Source: Cytophagales bacterium (GTDB taxonomy: Bacteria; Bacteroidota; Bacteroidia; Cytophagales; Spirosomataceae). Taken from it: 47,355 nucleotides of DNA. The stretch is from assembly GCA_013298865.1 (NCBI GenBank), contig JAAFJL010000016.1, positions 1 to 47,355 on the forward strand, written 5' to 3'. This document shows positions 25,387 through 33,916 of the stretch, piece after piece (position 1 is the first letter of the stretch; every line of letters begins with the position of its first letter). The notes under the pieces are model-generated. The model did not search any database and was not told where the DNA came from. It saw only the letters and a program-made list of their open reading frames with translations. Made by a program: the position numbers and the translations under genes.

Positions 25387-26790
25387 TTAGCAAACTTGAT
25401 ATTCAGGAAGCATCATCAAATTTGCAATCTTTTTTTTGATTGTACCAGATGAAGATTGAGAAATTAGTTTATTTTTAATTGACTGATTAACAGTAACTTG
25501 TAATAAAAAATCACTCAGTTCATCAAGATGACTATCTTCTTTTGAAGAAAGATTATTTCTGACATTTTCCCAATTGATAACGGCTCTGAAATTTCTTTTC
25601 TTAGTCTGATATTCTGTGTTAACATCACCATCATTTTTGGCAGAAGTATCATTTTCTTTTCCTGAAAAAATCAGTGCTGGTAGCTGCATCCTAAACAATA
25701 AAGAAGAACTATCTATCCAATTTCTACCTCCTGCCCAACCTGCAACATTTGGTGGAAACAGTAAAACTTGCCCTAATACTTTTTGCACAAAAAGATCTGG
25801 TTGTGGATTTTCAAAACTTAGCCCCAACGTCCGCCTGATTCCAACCAATAACTCAACGGGAGATTTAATATGAGAGCCAATATTTTTATCATCATAAAAC
25901 CAATTTGAGGTAAAGATATTTTCAAATAAATCTTTAATATCATAATTGGTTTTGTAGAAACGCTTTGCCAAATCTTCCACTTTCAGAGCATCCACGTTCT
26001 CATTGACAAAATGTTTGTAAATCTTAGTCGTGATAAAAAGAGCCGTCTGTTTATTCTCCAAAATCATTTTAATCACATCTTCACCATTGAAATTTCCCTT
26101 TTTTCCGAAAATAGTTTTTTCACCTGAGTCATGATTCTTTTCTTGAAAAACAAATTGACCATTTTTATCAGAATCCCACCCAGTGAAAGCTCTGGCTACT
26201 TCTTTGATGTCGTTTTCGGTATAATTTCCTCGCCCAAGTGTAAACAATTCCATCAATTCCCGAGCAAAATTTTCGTTCGGACTGGACTTTTTATTTTGCT
26301 TATTATTCAAAAATTGCAGCATCGAAGGTTCTTTGGAAATTGCCATTAATAAATCTCCAAAATTTCCTAATGCGTATTTGCGTAAAGTGTTGAGATAACT
26401 TTGTGAAAAAACGGGATTCAACACCCTCGAAACTAAATGACCATGCCAAAAGAGAGCAATTTTTTCCCTTAAAGCACTTTTTTCAGTTGCCATTAGATCA
26501 ATCCAAGTTGTATTGAGAATTCCTTGTTCTTGCCTGCGTTCTTTTTTGAAATCTTTTTTGAAATCCCGATTTCCATTTTTGCTTTCATCTCTTTTCATTT
26601 TTTTGAAATCGTCTTGCAACATAGCCAATTCATCAGAATCAACTACCTCAATCAATTGAAACTGAGCAGAATCTTGAAGCATTTTCTGGAAAATCTGTTG
26701 AGCAGAATACTTTTCGGAGGCTTTTATGACAGCTAAGGATTCACCAAAACCTGCCCGCCAATATAAATGTTGAATGTGTCTTTGTAGCAT
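25387..26790 (-). CDS. DUF1800 family protein
   Basis: This 467-residue helical protein of the DUF1800 family (MLQRHIQHLYWRAGFGESLA) shows 'REKIALFWHGHLVSRVLNPV', 'FLNNKQNKKSSPNENFAREL', 'MELFTLGRGNYTENDIKEVA', 'RAFTGWDSDKNGQFVFQEKN', and 'FPPNVAGWAGGRNWIDSSSL'. Family function is unknown, although it is almost always paired with a DUF1501 protein, as here. No signal peptide is evident, so it may be exported with its twin-arginine partner. The promoter must lie in 26791-26923, where no perfect TAnnTTTG was seen. Confidence 0.92.
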   Translation of the reverse strand: MLQRHIQHLYWRAGFGESLAVIKASEKYSAQQIFQKMLQDSAQFQLIEVVDSDELAMLQDDFKKMKRDESKNGNRDFKKDFKKERRQEQGILNTTWIDLMATEKSALREKIALFWHGHLVSRVLNPVFSQSYLNTLRKYALGNFGDLLMAISKEPSMLQFLNNKQNKKSSPNENFARELMELFTLGRGNYTENDIKEVARAFTGWDSDKNGQFVFQEKNHDSGEKTIFGKKGNFNGEDVIKMILENKQTALFITTKIYKHFVNENVDALKVEDLAKRFYKTNYDIKDLFENIFTSNWFYDDKNIGSHIKSPVELLVGIRRTLGLSFENPQPDLFVQKVLGQVLLFPPNVAGWAGGRNWIDSSSLLFRMQLPALIFSGKENDTSAKNDGDVNTEYQTKKRNFRAVINWENVRNNLSSKEDSHLDELSDFLLQVTVNQSIKNKLISQSSSGTIKKKIANLMMLPEYQVC

Positions 26791-26923
26791 AACTTGTTTG
26801 TTTTGCTGGTTAGATACATCAGAGGGAGGAATAGTTTAATGTGGGGTAGGAAATTTTGTTTTTGGGTAAAGCTGAAAGCTAAAGGCAATTTTCAGAAAAG
26901 TATAAATAAAAATAAAACTGAAA

Positions 26924-27571
26924 TTATAGCTCTCCCTCTATCCTACTTTTAATTTCCAAAGTATCCATATCTTTCGGAGAGATTGGTAATGCAAGTGTAA
27001 TGTTTAACGTTCTTGCATTTAATTGGTACTGAGTCGTTGCCCCTATTTGCAAAGAAAGTACATCTATTTCTTCAACAAAACTCGATTTAGCAAGTGAATC
27101 GTTTGACATTTCCTTCAAAACTTCTTCCAAAACCACCGAGTAATTGTACAACGCTTCCATTCCATCATTGGGAATATTCTTTGTATCAGACTGGAAAGTG
27201 ATTTTATTACTAAAAATTTGGCTCAGGCTTTCTGAGAGACTACTCAGCCGTCTTTGAAATGTCAATGATGAAACCGTATCTGGTAGTGAAATCATTACAT
27301 TTTCACTAAATAAATGATTATATAAATCAGGATTATCCAATGAAACTGCGATAATTGAAGCGTAAGAAATCCAAGAAATACCATTATTTTTTGTTCTGAT
27401 AATGATAAATTGCCCTCTGGAATTTGTGAAAAATTGACTCAAAGTTCCTTCAAGAACTTGTCCATTGCTAAGACTTAACGACAATATAGGTCGAGGCAAA
27501 TCAACTCTTTGAGCATATAATTGAATACGCTCAAAGAGTTCTGAAAAATTGAGTACGAAATTAGAATCCAT
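26924..27571 (-). CDS. unknown protein with possible Sm-like N-terminal domain
   Basis: I do not recognise this 215-residue soluble protein. Residues about 27-80 (SLSLSNGQVLEGTLSQFF, IIIRTKNNGISWISYASIIA) have the strand pattern and Gly/Asn positions of Sm-like/Hfq-type barrels. The rest is helical and then strand-rich (TQYQLNARTLNITLALPIS). The ATG overlaps the stop codon of the upstream gene by one base (TAATG), so the pair is translationally coupled and the products probably work together. The Sm-like reading is pattern-based only. Confidence 0.65.
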   Translation of the reverse strand: MDSNFVLNFSELFERIQLYAQRVDLPRPILSLSLSNGQVLEGTLSQFFTNSRGQFIIIRTKNNGISWISYASIIAVSLDNPDLYNHLFSENVMISLPDTVSSLTFQRRLSSLSESLSQIFSNKITFQSDTKNIPNDGMEALYNYSVVLEEVLKEMSNDSLAKSSFVEEIDVLSLQIGATTQYQLNARTLNITLALPISPKDMDTLEIKSRIEGEL

Positions 27572-27966
27572 TATAATTTTTCTTCAATTTTTTTAATGTA
27601 ATCATCTGAACCCCAACTGCTGGTTACATCTCCTCCCAATGCTAAAGTAACTTCCACAACTTTATTCTCGAATGAAAAACTGAGTTTTTCAAGGTCGTCG
27701 GTGTTTGCAATTTTAATTGTTGAAACGCCATCAGCCACTGCATCTTTCCCCAACTGATCTTGACAAATATATTTAAAAGCATCTGTAAGTGCTTCAAAAA
27801 TATTTGATTTCATACGAGTAAGTGAGTATTCATCATAAGCAATAAAAGTATCCCAGTTGATTTCAACAACGATATTTGAGCCTGTAATTTGATGAAATTC
27901 AGTCAGAAAAGGAGCAAATTCTTCTACTTTAATTTTTTCGGCAAGTCGTTTTTCGGCAAGTCCCAT
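27571..27966 (-). CDS. unknown protein coupled to the gene at 26924
   Basis: The likely start at 27966 (MGLAEKRLAEKIKVEEFAPF) gives 131 residues. An in-frame extension to 28098 exists but reads through a palindromic repeat element and looks non-genuine. The protein is soluble and acidic, with an N-terminal helix, a central 'GSNIVVEINWDTFIAYDEYS' strand region, and 'WGSDDYIKKIEEKL' at the end. There is no recognised family. The TAATG junction with the next gene implies a two-component complex. Confidence 0.65.
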   Translation of the reverse strand: MGLAEKRLAEKIKVEEFAPFLTEFHQITGSNIVVEINWDTFIAYDEYSLTRMKSNIFEALTDAFKYICQDQLGKDAVADGVSTIKIANTDDLEKLSFSFENKVVEVTLALGGDVTSSWGSDDYIKKIEEKL

Positions 27967-28002
27967 AGATTTATTATTTGAGTTTGAGTTAAAAATTACA
28001 AT

Positions 28003-28177
28003 AGACTTCCTGCGAAAGTATTTTATGATTGAAAAATGGCGGAGTGCCGCCCAGTAGATTTTCGTGTGAAAATCAGGAAAATTTTGAAAGCATAGCATCG
28101 CTACGGTTGAAAAATTTACTTGATTTGCAGCCGAAAAGACACCGTTTTTCGACTTAAAATACTTTTACAGAAAGTCT
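28003..28177. repeat. 175-bp imperfect palindromic element
   Basis: The outer arms 28003-28039 and 28142-28177 are inverted repeats that agree at about 30 of 37 positions, including an 11-bp identical core AAAGTATTTTA. Inside are two more stems: GATTTTC/GAAAATC around 28052-28072, and CAGGAAAATTTT (about 28074-28085) against AAAAATTTACTTG (about 28112-28124). The overall shape is a branched, cruciform-like fold. There is no open frame and no transposase. It may be a MITE-like or REP-derived element, or a structured RNA, in the divergent gap between 27966 and 28330. Confidence 0.65.
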
Positions 28178-28329
28178 AATACAATAATAAAAAAACTTTC
28201 CCATTATGCTTACAGAAAATGAGAATTTAATAATGAAGCCACTTTTAAATATATTTTCTCGTTATATTCGTAAATCAGTCAAATTAAATTTAAAATATAA
28301 CACGATTGAGCAAATCGTAAAACAAGGAA

Positions 28330-28824
28330 ATGAAAAGATTAGTGTTATTTATATGCTGTGCCACACTTTTGTTCGGTTGTAAAAAAACTACCGAAGAATC
28401 CCCCGACCTCGCTCCTACTATCATAGGAACTTATATTGGTTCGTATAAAACTTCAAGAGGTTTTCAGTCGGCTACCTATCAAGTTGTAATCACCAAAAAT
28501 AAGGTTAATAATATTTCTATCAGAGGAGTTAATGACACCTACCCTAATTCTGCCATTGCGATGGAACTGGCAAATATTGAAACTTCCCAAACTGACGGAG
28601 TTATTCCGATGGTTCCTGTGGCAACAAATAAAGCAACTTTGTCAATCTCGAAAGACATCTCAAATGGAATCGTAATCGAGGGAAAAAGCAACCCTCCTGG
28701 CTCTTATGGAGGTTTTTATTATGAAGTTGGCACAAAAAAAGTGGTCAATATCTTTTTCAAAATTTATAAAGTTGAAGAGCCAGAGAATGTAACTGAAATA
28801 AGTTTTGAAGGAACAAAAAAGTAA
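28330..28824 (+). CDS. lipoprotein of unknown function
   Basis: This 164-residue protein carries a clear lipoprotein signal (MKRLVLFICCATLLFGC, lipid-bearing Cys17) followed by KKTTEESPD. The mature domain of about 140 residues is strand-rich (TIIGTYIGSYKTSRGF, ATYQVVITKNKVNNISI, and a C-terminal 'VVNIFFKIYKVEE'), suggesting a small beta-barrel or lipocalin-like domain. I know no specific family. It precedes elaA by 8 bases and the two are likely co-transcribed. The 150 bases before the start are A/T-rich, with a TTATATTCGTAAA word near 28262 that could be a -7 region. Confidence 0.75.
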   Translation: MKRLVLFICCATLLFGCKKTTEESPDLAPTIIGTYIGSYKTSRGFQSATYQVVITKNKVNNISIRGVNDTYPNSAIAMELANIETSQTDGVIPMVPVATNKATLSISKDISNGIVIEGKSNPPGSYGGFYYEVGTKKVVNIFFKIYKVEEPENVTEISFEGTKK

Positions 28825-28832
28825 AATTGAGC

Positions 28833-29285
28833 ATGGAGATAATTTGGAAATGCGTGTCTTTTCAGGAATTAAGTACAGAAGAATTGTATCAAATTTTGAG
28901 GTTGAGAAGCGAAGTTTTTGTAGTAGAACAGCAATGCCTTTGGTTAGACTGTGACAATAAAGACCAAGAATCTTATCACCTCATGGGCTGGCAAGAGAAT
29001 GATTTATTAGCTTACACACGCCTATTGCCTGCTGGTCTTTCATACAACGAAATGTCAATCGGTAGAGTTGCCACTTCTCCTAAATCACGAGGAACTGGAA
29101 TCGGAAAAGTATTAATGCAAAAGTCTTTGGAAGAAATTGAAAAAGTTTTCGGAAAAGAACCTATCAAAATTGGGGCTCAATTATACCTACAAAAATTCTA
29201 TGAAAACTTTGGTTTTACCCAAACCAGCGAAATTTATATTGAAGACGGAATTGACCATATTGAGATGCTGAGGGATATAAAATAG
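28833..29285 (+). CDS. elaA: ElaA-type GNAT acetyltransferase
   Basis: This 150-residue GNAT acetyltransferase is of the ElaA type. Conserved stretches are 'LYQILRLRSEVFVVEQQCLW', 'ARLLPAG'-like 'YTRLLPAGLSYNEMSIGRVA', and the acetyl-CoA loop 'SPKSRGTGIGKVLMQKSL' (R/Q-x-x-G-x-G), then 'YLQKFYENFGFTQTSEIYIE'. The acceptor is unknown for the family. I use the ATG at 28833; a TTG six bases earlier is in frame but less likely. It follows the lipoprotein gene closely. Confidence 0.9.
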   Translation: MEIIWKCVSFQELSTEELYQILRLRSEVFVVEQQCLWLDCDNKDQESYHLMGWQENDLLAYTRLLPAGLSYNEMSIGRVATSPKSRGTGIGKVLMQKSLEEIEKVFGKEPIKIGAQLYLQKFYENFGFTQTSEIYIEDGIDHIEMLRDIK

Positions 29286-29339
29286 GGTAACTATGTAATT
29301 ATTAATACACCCCAACCCAAATCGAGTTTGTCCCCAGTC

Positions 29340-29513
29340 TTATCTTCTCATCGAAGGATTTAAAATAAAATTGAAATGCTCAAAAGCACTCGTACCCGTC
29401 AAAATCATCTTAGAAACCTCCGCATCAATGGCATTTTGGATGATAGTTTCGGTGTCGTTTTGGAATTGTTTGTTGATTAGGTTAATGCCTATGTCTGTGA
29501 GGGGTTTGTTCAT
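29340..29513 (-). pseudogene. N-terminal remnant of a TatD-family hydrolase
   Basis: ATG at 29513 opens a 57-codon frame starting MNKPLTDIGINLINKQFQND and continuing through 'EVSKMILTGTS'. This matches the N-terminal strand and helix of TatD DNases (DIGVNLT..F, then MILTGT). After GTS the similarity stops, an unrelated tail follows and the frame ends at TAA. Normal TatD proteins are about 250-270 residues, so this is a 5' fragment. It lies 12 bases after the fic stop codon in the same direction. The region 29286-29339 holds no gene. Confidence 0.7.
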
Positions 29514-29525
29514 GGATATTTGATT

Positions 29526-30896
29526 TCAACTATCATTTTTCTTAATTTCCTCAAAAACTCGTTTAACACTCTCCGTAACAATATTTTCCATATCTTTTCT
29601 TGATAGAAGATTTCCATAATTACGCTTATAAAGAACCAAATTATTATGTTTTACGATATAGTTATATGGTTCAAATTGTAATTCTAAATTAGAAGATATA
29701 TGAAACGAATTCATTTCATTGTATTTATATTCTTCATACCACACACTTACTCCTAATTTTTGGAAAGTATCATCTGGAATAATAATTTCTGATGTTTCAC
29801 CCTCTCGATAAAACATAGGTAGGTGTCTTTCCCCTATTCCATCCATTACATTTTCAATATAGTTTATATCAATATCACCTGTATTATTTTTAAAATATCT
29901 CACAAACTTCTTATTAAATAAATCATCGAATTGTTTGTGTTTATTTGCAAAATCAGTAAACATTTCAGCAATTCCAGAATGATATAGTTCATAGATTAAC
30001 TCATCGTTTCTATGTAAAGAGTTTACTTCTTTGGCAGTAACTTGCTTTTTCCAAATAGCTATTTCTTTCTCATAATCATCTATTTCCTCAATACTTTCTC
30101 CTTTTGTTGCCTTGATTGTTAATTCTAAACTCCATACTAATTGCTCTGCAATGTATTTAACAAAAGCCTCAATATTACCAACATCAGCCTGATTTAGGGC
30201 ATTCAAATACTTCTTTTTTTCAGTAGTTTTGATGATAACAGGAGGCAAGTCGTTTTTTAGCAAAACATAATTCATAAGTAAGCGAGAAATACGTCCATTG
30301 CCATCATCAAAAGGGTGAATACACACAAATTTATAGTGCAATAAAGCCGCCAATGCCACTGGATGTAGTTCATCTTTGTCTATTGCCGTATTATACCATT
30401 GTATCAACTCATTCATTTTTATAGGTGTATCTGTCGGAGAGGCATACTCAAACATTTCCCCGTTTTGTAAACGTACAGAATTTGGGTATTCTTTATACTG
30501 CCCTACTTTAATTTGTCTTCTGGTTGATTGACCATCAGGCGTGATGGCTTCTTTCCAAAATGGTCGTACCAAAATTATTTCATTGAGTTGTTTTATGTAA
30601 GTTTCTGTGAGAGGATGCTCAACATCTTTTACCCAATCTTGAATAATTTTATACGCCACATCATGGGCTTTCATTTCCTCTAATTCTCTCAATTCATGCA
30701 AGCCATCCGTTTTATCAAAGAATAAAAGTAGTTCTGTTTCACCATAAGTAAGGGTATTACCTTCTAAATGATTACTGTTATAATTAAATTCTAAACGAAA
30801 TTTCTTATTTAATTTCTTTAAATTGTCATTATTAATAGTAGGTAATATTCTGATTTCGTTTACTAACTCCACTATTTTATTAAATACAGTTTGCAT
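29526..30896 (-). CDS. Fic family protein (class II, AMPylator type)
   Basis: This 456-residue Fic-domain enzyme is expected to transfer AMP (or another nucleotide part) to a protein hydroxyl. The active motif is 'HPFDDGNGRISRLLMNY' with the catalytic His at about residue 194. Near the N-terminus, 'SNHLEGN' (Ser41-Gly46) fits the inhibitory (S/T)xxxE(G/N) helix placed before the Fic core, which defines class II enzymes. A C-terminal region of about 200 residues is less conserved and may choose the target. No antitoxin gene is adjacent, as expected for self-inhibited Fic. It lies 38 bases downstream of polA on the same strand and could be co-transcribed with it. Confidence 0.92.
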   Translation of the reverse strand: MQTVFNKIVELVNEIRILPTINNDNLKKLNKKFRLEFNYNSNHLEGNTLTYGETELLLFFDKTDGLHELRELEEMKAHDVAYKIIQDWVKDVEHPLTETYIKQLNEIILVRPFWKEAITPDGQSTRRQIKVGQYKEYPNSVRLQNGEMFEYASPTDTPIKMNELIQWYNTAIDKDELHPVALAALLHYKFVCIHPFDDGNGRISRLLMNYVLLKNDLPPVIIKTTEKKKYLNALNQADVGNIEAFVKYIAEQLVWSLELTIKATKGESIEEIDDYEKEIAIWKKQVTAKEVNSLHRNDELIYELYHSGIAEMFTDFANKHKQFDDLFNKKFVRYFKNNTGDIDINYIENVMDGIGERHLPMFYREGETSEIIIPDDTFQKLGVSVWYEEYKYNEMNSFHISSNLELQFEPYNYIVKHNNLVLYKRNYGNLLSRKDMENIVTESVKRVFEEIKKNDS

Positions 30897-30934
30897 ATTT
30901 TTGAATATTTATTGTCACGAAAATGCTCTCCAAA

Positions 30935-33811
30935 TCAATGTGCCTCCAACCAATTCAACCCAACCCCCATACCCGTTTCCATCTTCACAGGGAAAGGTAT
31001 TGCATTGACCATCAGTTCGTTAACTTTGGTTTTCATCAATTCTAATTCTGATTTGTGTACGTCAAAAACTAATTCGTCATGTACCGTCAGGATGATGCGG
31101 GATTGTAGTTTTTCTTGCTTAATGAAGTCGTTTACTTTTATCATCGCAATTTTTATCATGTCCGCCGCCGAGCCTTGTATGGGTGCATTCACGGCATTGC
31201 GTTCGGCAAAACCACGCTCTACCATGTTCTGAGAATTGATGTCTCTCAGATACCTTCTGCGTCCCAAAATGGTTTCTACATACCCATTGTCACGGGCAAT
31301 AATCACGGCATCGTTCATGTATTTTTTGATGGACGGAAATTCCTTCCAATAGTTATCAATCAACTCTTTGGCTTCGGTTCTACTCACCCCAATTTGTTCC
31401 GCTAACCCGAAAGCAGATACGCCATAAATAATTCCAAAATTGACCGTTTTTGCCTTTCTACGCATCTCAGAAGTCACTTCGTCAAGGCTAACATTAAACA
31501 CTTTTGCGGCTGTCGTGGCGTGAATATCTCGCCCTTGATTAAAGGCTTCAATCATGGATTCGTCCTTGGCAAAAGCCGCCATAATCCGTAATTCTATCTG
31601 CGAATAATCGGCAGAAAGGATTAAAAAATCATCATTTTTAGGAATAAATGCCTTCCGAATTTCTCGTCCACGAGCGGTACGAATCGGGATATTTTGCAAG
31701 TTCGGATTCGTACTCGAAAGTCGTCCCGTAGCGGTAACAGCCTGATTAAAGGATGTATGAATTCGTCCAGTTTTTGGTGAAATCAATTGTGGCAAGGCAT
31801 CTACATACGTAGATTTTAATTTCTGTAATTCTCTGAAATCCAGAATTTTACGGGCAATTTCGTGTTGAGATTCTAATTTAGAAAGCACCTCTTCGCCCGT
31901 CATGTATTGACCCGTTTTGGTCTTTTTAGCTTTTGGGTCGAGTTTGAGTTTATCGAATAAAATTTCCCCTAATTGCTTGGGAGAACTTAAATTAAATTCT
32001 TGTCCAGCCAATTCAAAAACTCGTGTCTGAACTTCCAACATATCTTTCTCCAAAACCTTCGACATCGTTGCCAAAAACTCAACGTCCAATCGCACACCTT
32101 CCATTTCAATATCACAAAGTACCTGAGTCAGAGGCATTTCTACTTCTTCAAACAGTTGAATTGCACTCGGATTTTGAGATAACATCGGGTGCAATTTATC
32201 TCTCAATTGTAGCGTAATATCCGCATCCTCCGCCGCATATTCTTTCACTTTTTCGATGTCTGCATCACGCATATTGCCTTGTTTCACGCCTTTTTTACCG
32301 ATGATTTCTTCAATAGACACGGGCGTATAATTCAAGAAATCTTCCGCCAAAATATCCATGCCATGACGTTTCTCGGGTTCGATTAGGTAATGAGCCAACA
32401 TCGTATCGTAGGTTTTACCCTTCACCTCTACGCCATATTGAGTCAAAACCATCAAGTCATATTTGATATTTTGGGCGATTTTTTCAATCTTTTCGTTCAA
32501 GAAAATAGGCTTAAATTCATCCACAATTGCTTGAGCCTCAGACTGATTCGCTGGTACGGGTACGTAATAACCTTCTCCCGCACGATACGCAAACGACATC
32601 CCGACTAACTCCGCTTCAACGGCATCAACGCTGGTAGTTTCTGTATCAAAACAAATGGCATCTTGCAAACTCAAAAAATGAATCAACGACTGACGTAATT
32701 CGGGCGTGTTGATGAGGTGGTATTGGTGAACGGTGGTGTAGATGTTCGATTTTTGTTCGGGTGGCGTTCCACGTTCGATGTTCGTGTTTGCCAAGTATGT
32801 ATTTGAAGAAAAAATATCCAATTGTTTCTCTGGGGCGAGACTGGCGAACATATCCATTTGTCCCGAAGGAGCAAGAACTTTTTTTGTCGTCGTTGAAACC
32901 TGTTTACTGTTTACTGATAACTGTTCACTGTTCGTTTCTTCCCCCAACAATCTCCTACGCAAAGTCCTAAACTCCAATTCATCCAAAAGAGGCGATAATA
33001 ATTCTTTATTTACCTCCGTCAATCTCAAATCTTCCTCCACAAAATCAACAGGAACTTCGAGCATAATGGTGGCTAATTCTTTCGACAAAAGACCTTGTTC
33101 TGCAAAATTACGTACATTTTCTTGTTGCTTGCCTTTCAGTTTATCAACATTCGCAATCAGATTTTCTACCGAACCATATTCTTCAATCAGTTTCTGAGCC
33201 GTCTTCTCCCCAATCCCAGGAATACCAGGAATATTATCAGAAGCATCGCCCATCAATCCCAAAATATCAATCACTTTCATCACATCATCAATGCCCCAAC
33301 GCTCACAGATTTGCTCGATGCCCAAGACCTCCACGCCCTTACCCATGTAGGCAGGTTTGTACATAAAAATGCGTTCCTCGACCAACTGCCCGTAATCTTT
33401 ATCGGGAGTCATCATAAATACCTCCATGTTCTCATGTCCACGGGCAGCACGTTTCGCAATCGTCCCGATGATGTCATCGGCTTCATAGCCTGGCAAAATC
33501 AAGATAGGGATATTCATAGCAACACAAAGTTTTTTGACGTACGGAATCGCAATCGAAATATCTTCGGGTTGTTTTTCACGTTGAGCCTTGTACGCCTCAA
33601 ACTGAATATGTCGAAAAGTAGGTTCTGGAGTATCAAAAGCCACACCAATATGCGTAGGTTTTTCTTTGGAAATAACCTCTAAAAGTGTATTAGCAAAACC
33701 AAATACGGCACTGGTATTCATGCCCGTAGAGGAAATTCGAGGTGTTTTTTGGAAAGCAAAGTGGGCTCTGTAAATCAACGCCATTGCGTCGAGGAGGAAA
33801 AGTTTTTTCAT
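30935..33811 (-). CDS. polA: DNA polymerase I
   Basis: DNA polymerase I (958 residues from ATG 33811, MKKLFLLDAMALIYRAHFAF) has three domains. The 5'-nuclease comes first (DKDYGQLVEERIFMYKP; GDASDNIPGIPGIGEKTAQK). The 3'-5' exonuclease follows, with intact acidic motifs 'CFDTETTSVDAVEAELVGMS' and 'YAAEDADITLQL'. The polymerase ends the protein ('SADYSQIELRIMAAFAKDES', 'RRKAKTVNFGIIYGVSAFGL', 'ILTVHDELVFDV'). An ATG 90 bases upstream only extends through a repeat. The linker between the first two domains carries inserts derived from heptad repeats, most clearly NSEQLSVNSKQ at about residues 294-304. A heptad hairpin also lies 13 bases before the start codon. Confidence 0.97.
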   Translation of the reverse strand: MKKLFLLDAMALIYRAHFAFQKTPRISSTGMNTSAVFGFANTLLEVISKEKPTHIGVAFDTPEPTFRHIQFEAYKAQREKQPEDISIAIPYVKKLCVAMNIPILILPGYEADDIIGTIAKRAARGHENMEVFMMTPDKDYGQLVEERIFMYKPAYMGKGVEVLGIEQICERWGIDDVMKVIDILGLMGDASDNIPGIPGIGEKTAQKLIEEYGSVENLIANVDKLKGKQQENVRNFAEQGLLSKELATIMLEVPVDFVEEDLRLTEVNKELLSPLLDELEFRTLRRRLLGEETNSEQLSVNSKQVSTTTKKVLAPSGQMDMFASLAPEKQLDIFSSNTYLANTNIERGTPPEQKSNIYTTVHQYHLINTPELRQSLIHFLSLQDAICFDTETTSVDAVEAELVGMSFAYRAGEGYYVPVPANQSEAQAIVDEFKPIFLNEKIEKIAQNIKYDLMVLTQYGVEVKGKTYDTMLAHYLIEPEKRHGMDILAEDFLNYTPVSIEEIIGKKGVKQGNMRDADIEKVKEYAAEDADITLQLRDKLHPMLSQNPSAIQLFEEVEMPLTQVLCDIEMEGVRLDVEFLATMSKVLEKDMLEVQTRVFELAGQEFNLSSPKQLGEILFDKLKLDPKAKKTKTGQYMTGEEVLSKLESQHEIARKILDFRELQKLKSTYVDALPQLISPKTGRIHTSFNQAVTATGRLSSTNPNLQNIPIRTARGREIRKAFIPKNDDFLILSADYSQIELRIMAAFAKDESMIEAFNQGRDIHATTAAKVFNVSLDEVTSEMRRKAKTVNFGIIYGVSAFGLAEQIGVSRTEAKELIDNYWKEFPSIKKYMNDAVIIARDNGYVETILGRRRYLRDINSQNMVERGFAERNAVNAPIQGSAADMIKIAMIKVNDFIKQEKLQSRIILTVHDELVFDVHKSELELMKTKVNELMVNAIPFPVKMETGMGVGLNWLEAH
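32900..32932 (-). repeat. heptad repeat inside polA
   Basis: On the minus strand the units CAGTGAA, CAGTTAT, CAGTAAA, CAGTAAA and CAG follow in register (32900-32930). They are in frame with polA and encode (N)SEQLSVNSKQ, and are the same words as the intergenic array at 13121-13403. Nearby, 32741-32790 holds degenerate ACATCGA-type words, giving NTNIERGTPPEQKSNIY. Confidence 0.85.
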
Positions 33812-33824
33812 TGGATAGTTTTTG

Positions 33825-33916
33825 AGCTGTTGGCTAATGGCTGTTAGCCTTTGGCTTTTAGGGCTGTTTTTGTATGCATCAAGCCAAAAGCCAATAGCCA
33901 ATTGCCAACAGCTAAA
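33825..33916. repeat. AGCCAAT-type heptad hairpin in the polA leader
   Basis: The left half is AGCTGTT, GGCTAAT, GGCTGTT, AGCCTTT, GGCTTTT, AGGGCTG (33825-33866). The right half is AGCCAAA, AGCCAAT, AGCCAAT, TGCCAAC, AGCTAAA (33882-33916). The halves are inverted relative to each other and can form a long imperfect hairpin around TTTTTGTATGCATCA. The element begins 13 bases upstream of the polA start, so it is likely within the polA 5' leader. Confidence 0.8.

Noticed and set aside
26870..26890. Three AGCTGAA/AGCTAAA/GGCAATT units as another heptad array
   Set aside because: Only three degenerate units, so it could be chance. It resembles the 33825-33916 vocabulary but is too short to count.
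27967..28098. 44-residue N-terminal extension of the gene at 27571
   Set aside because: The extension is translated from the palindromic element at 28003-28177 and looks like repeat read-through. The start at 27966 is a normal ATG.
28827..28832. TTG start for elaA two codons before the ATG
   Set aside because: The ATG at 28833 is a better start and no conserved residues are lost.
33812..33901. 30-residue N-terminal extension of polA
   Set aside because: It is encoded by the AGCCAAT heptad element, and known PolA proteins start at the MKKLFLLDAMALIYR position.
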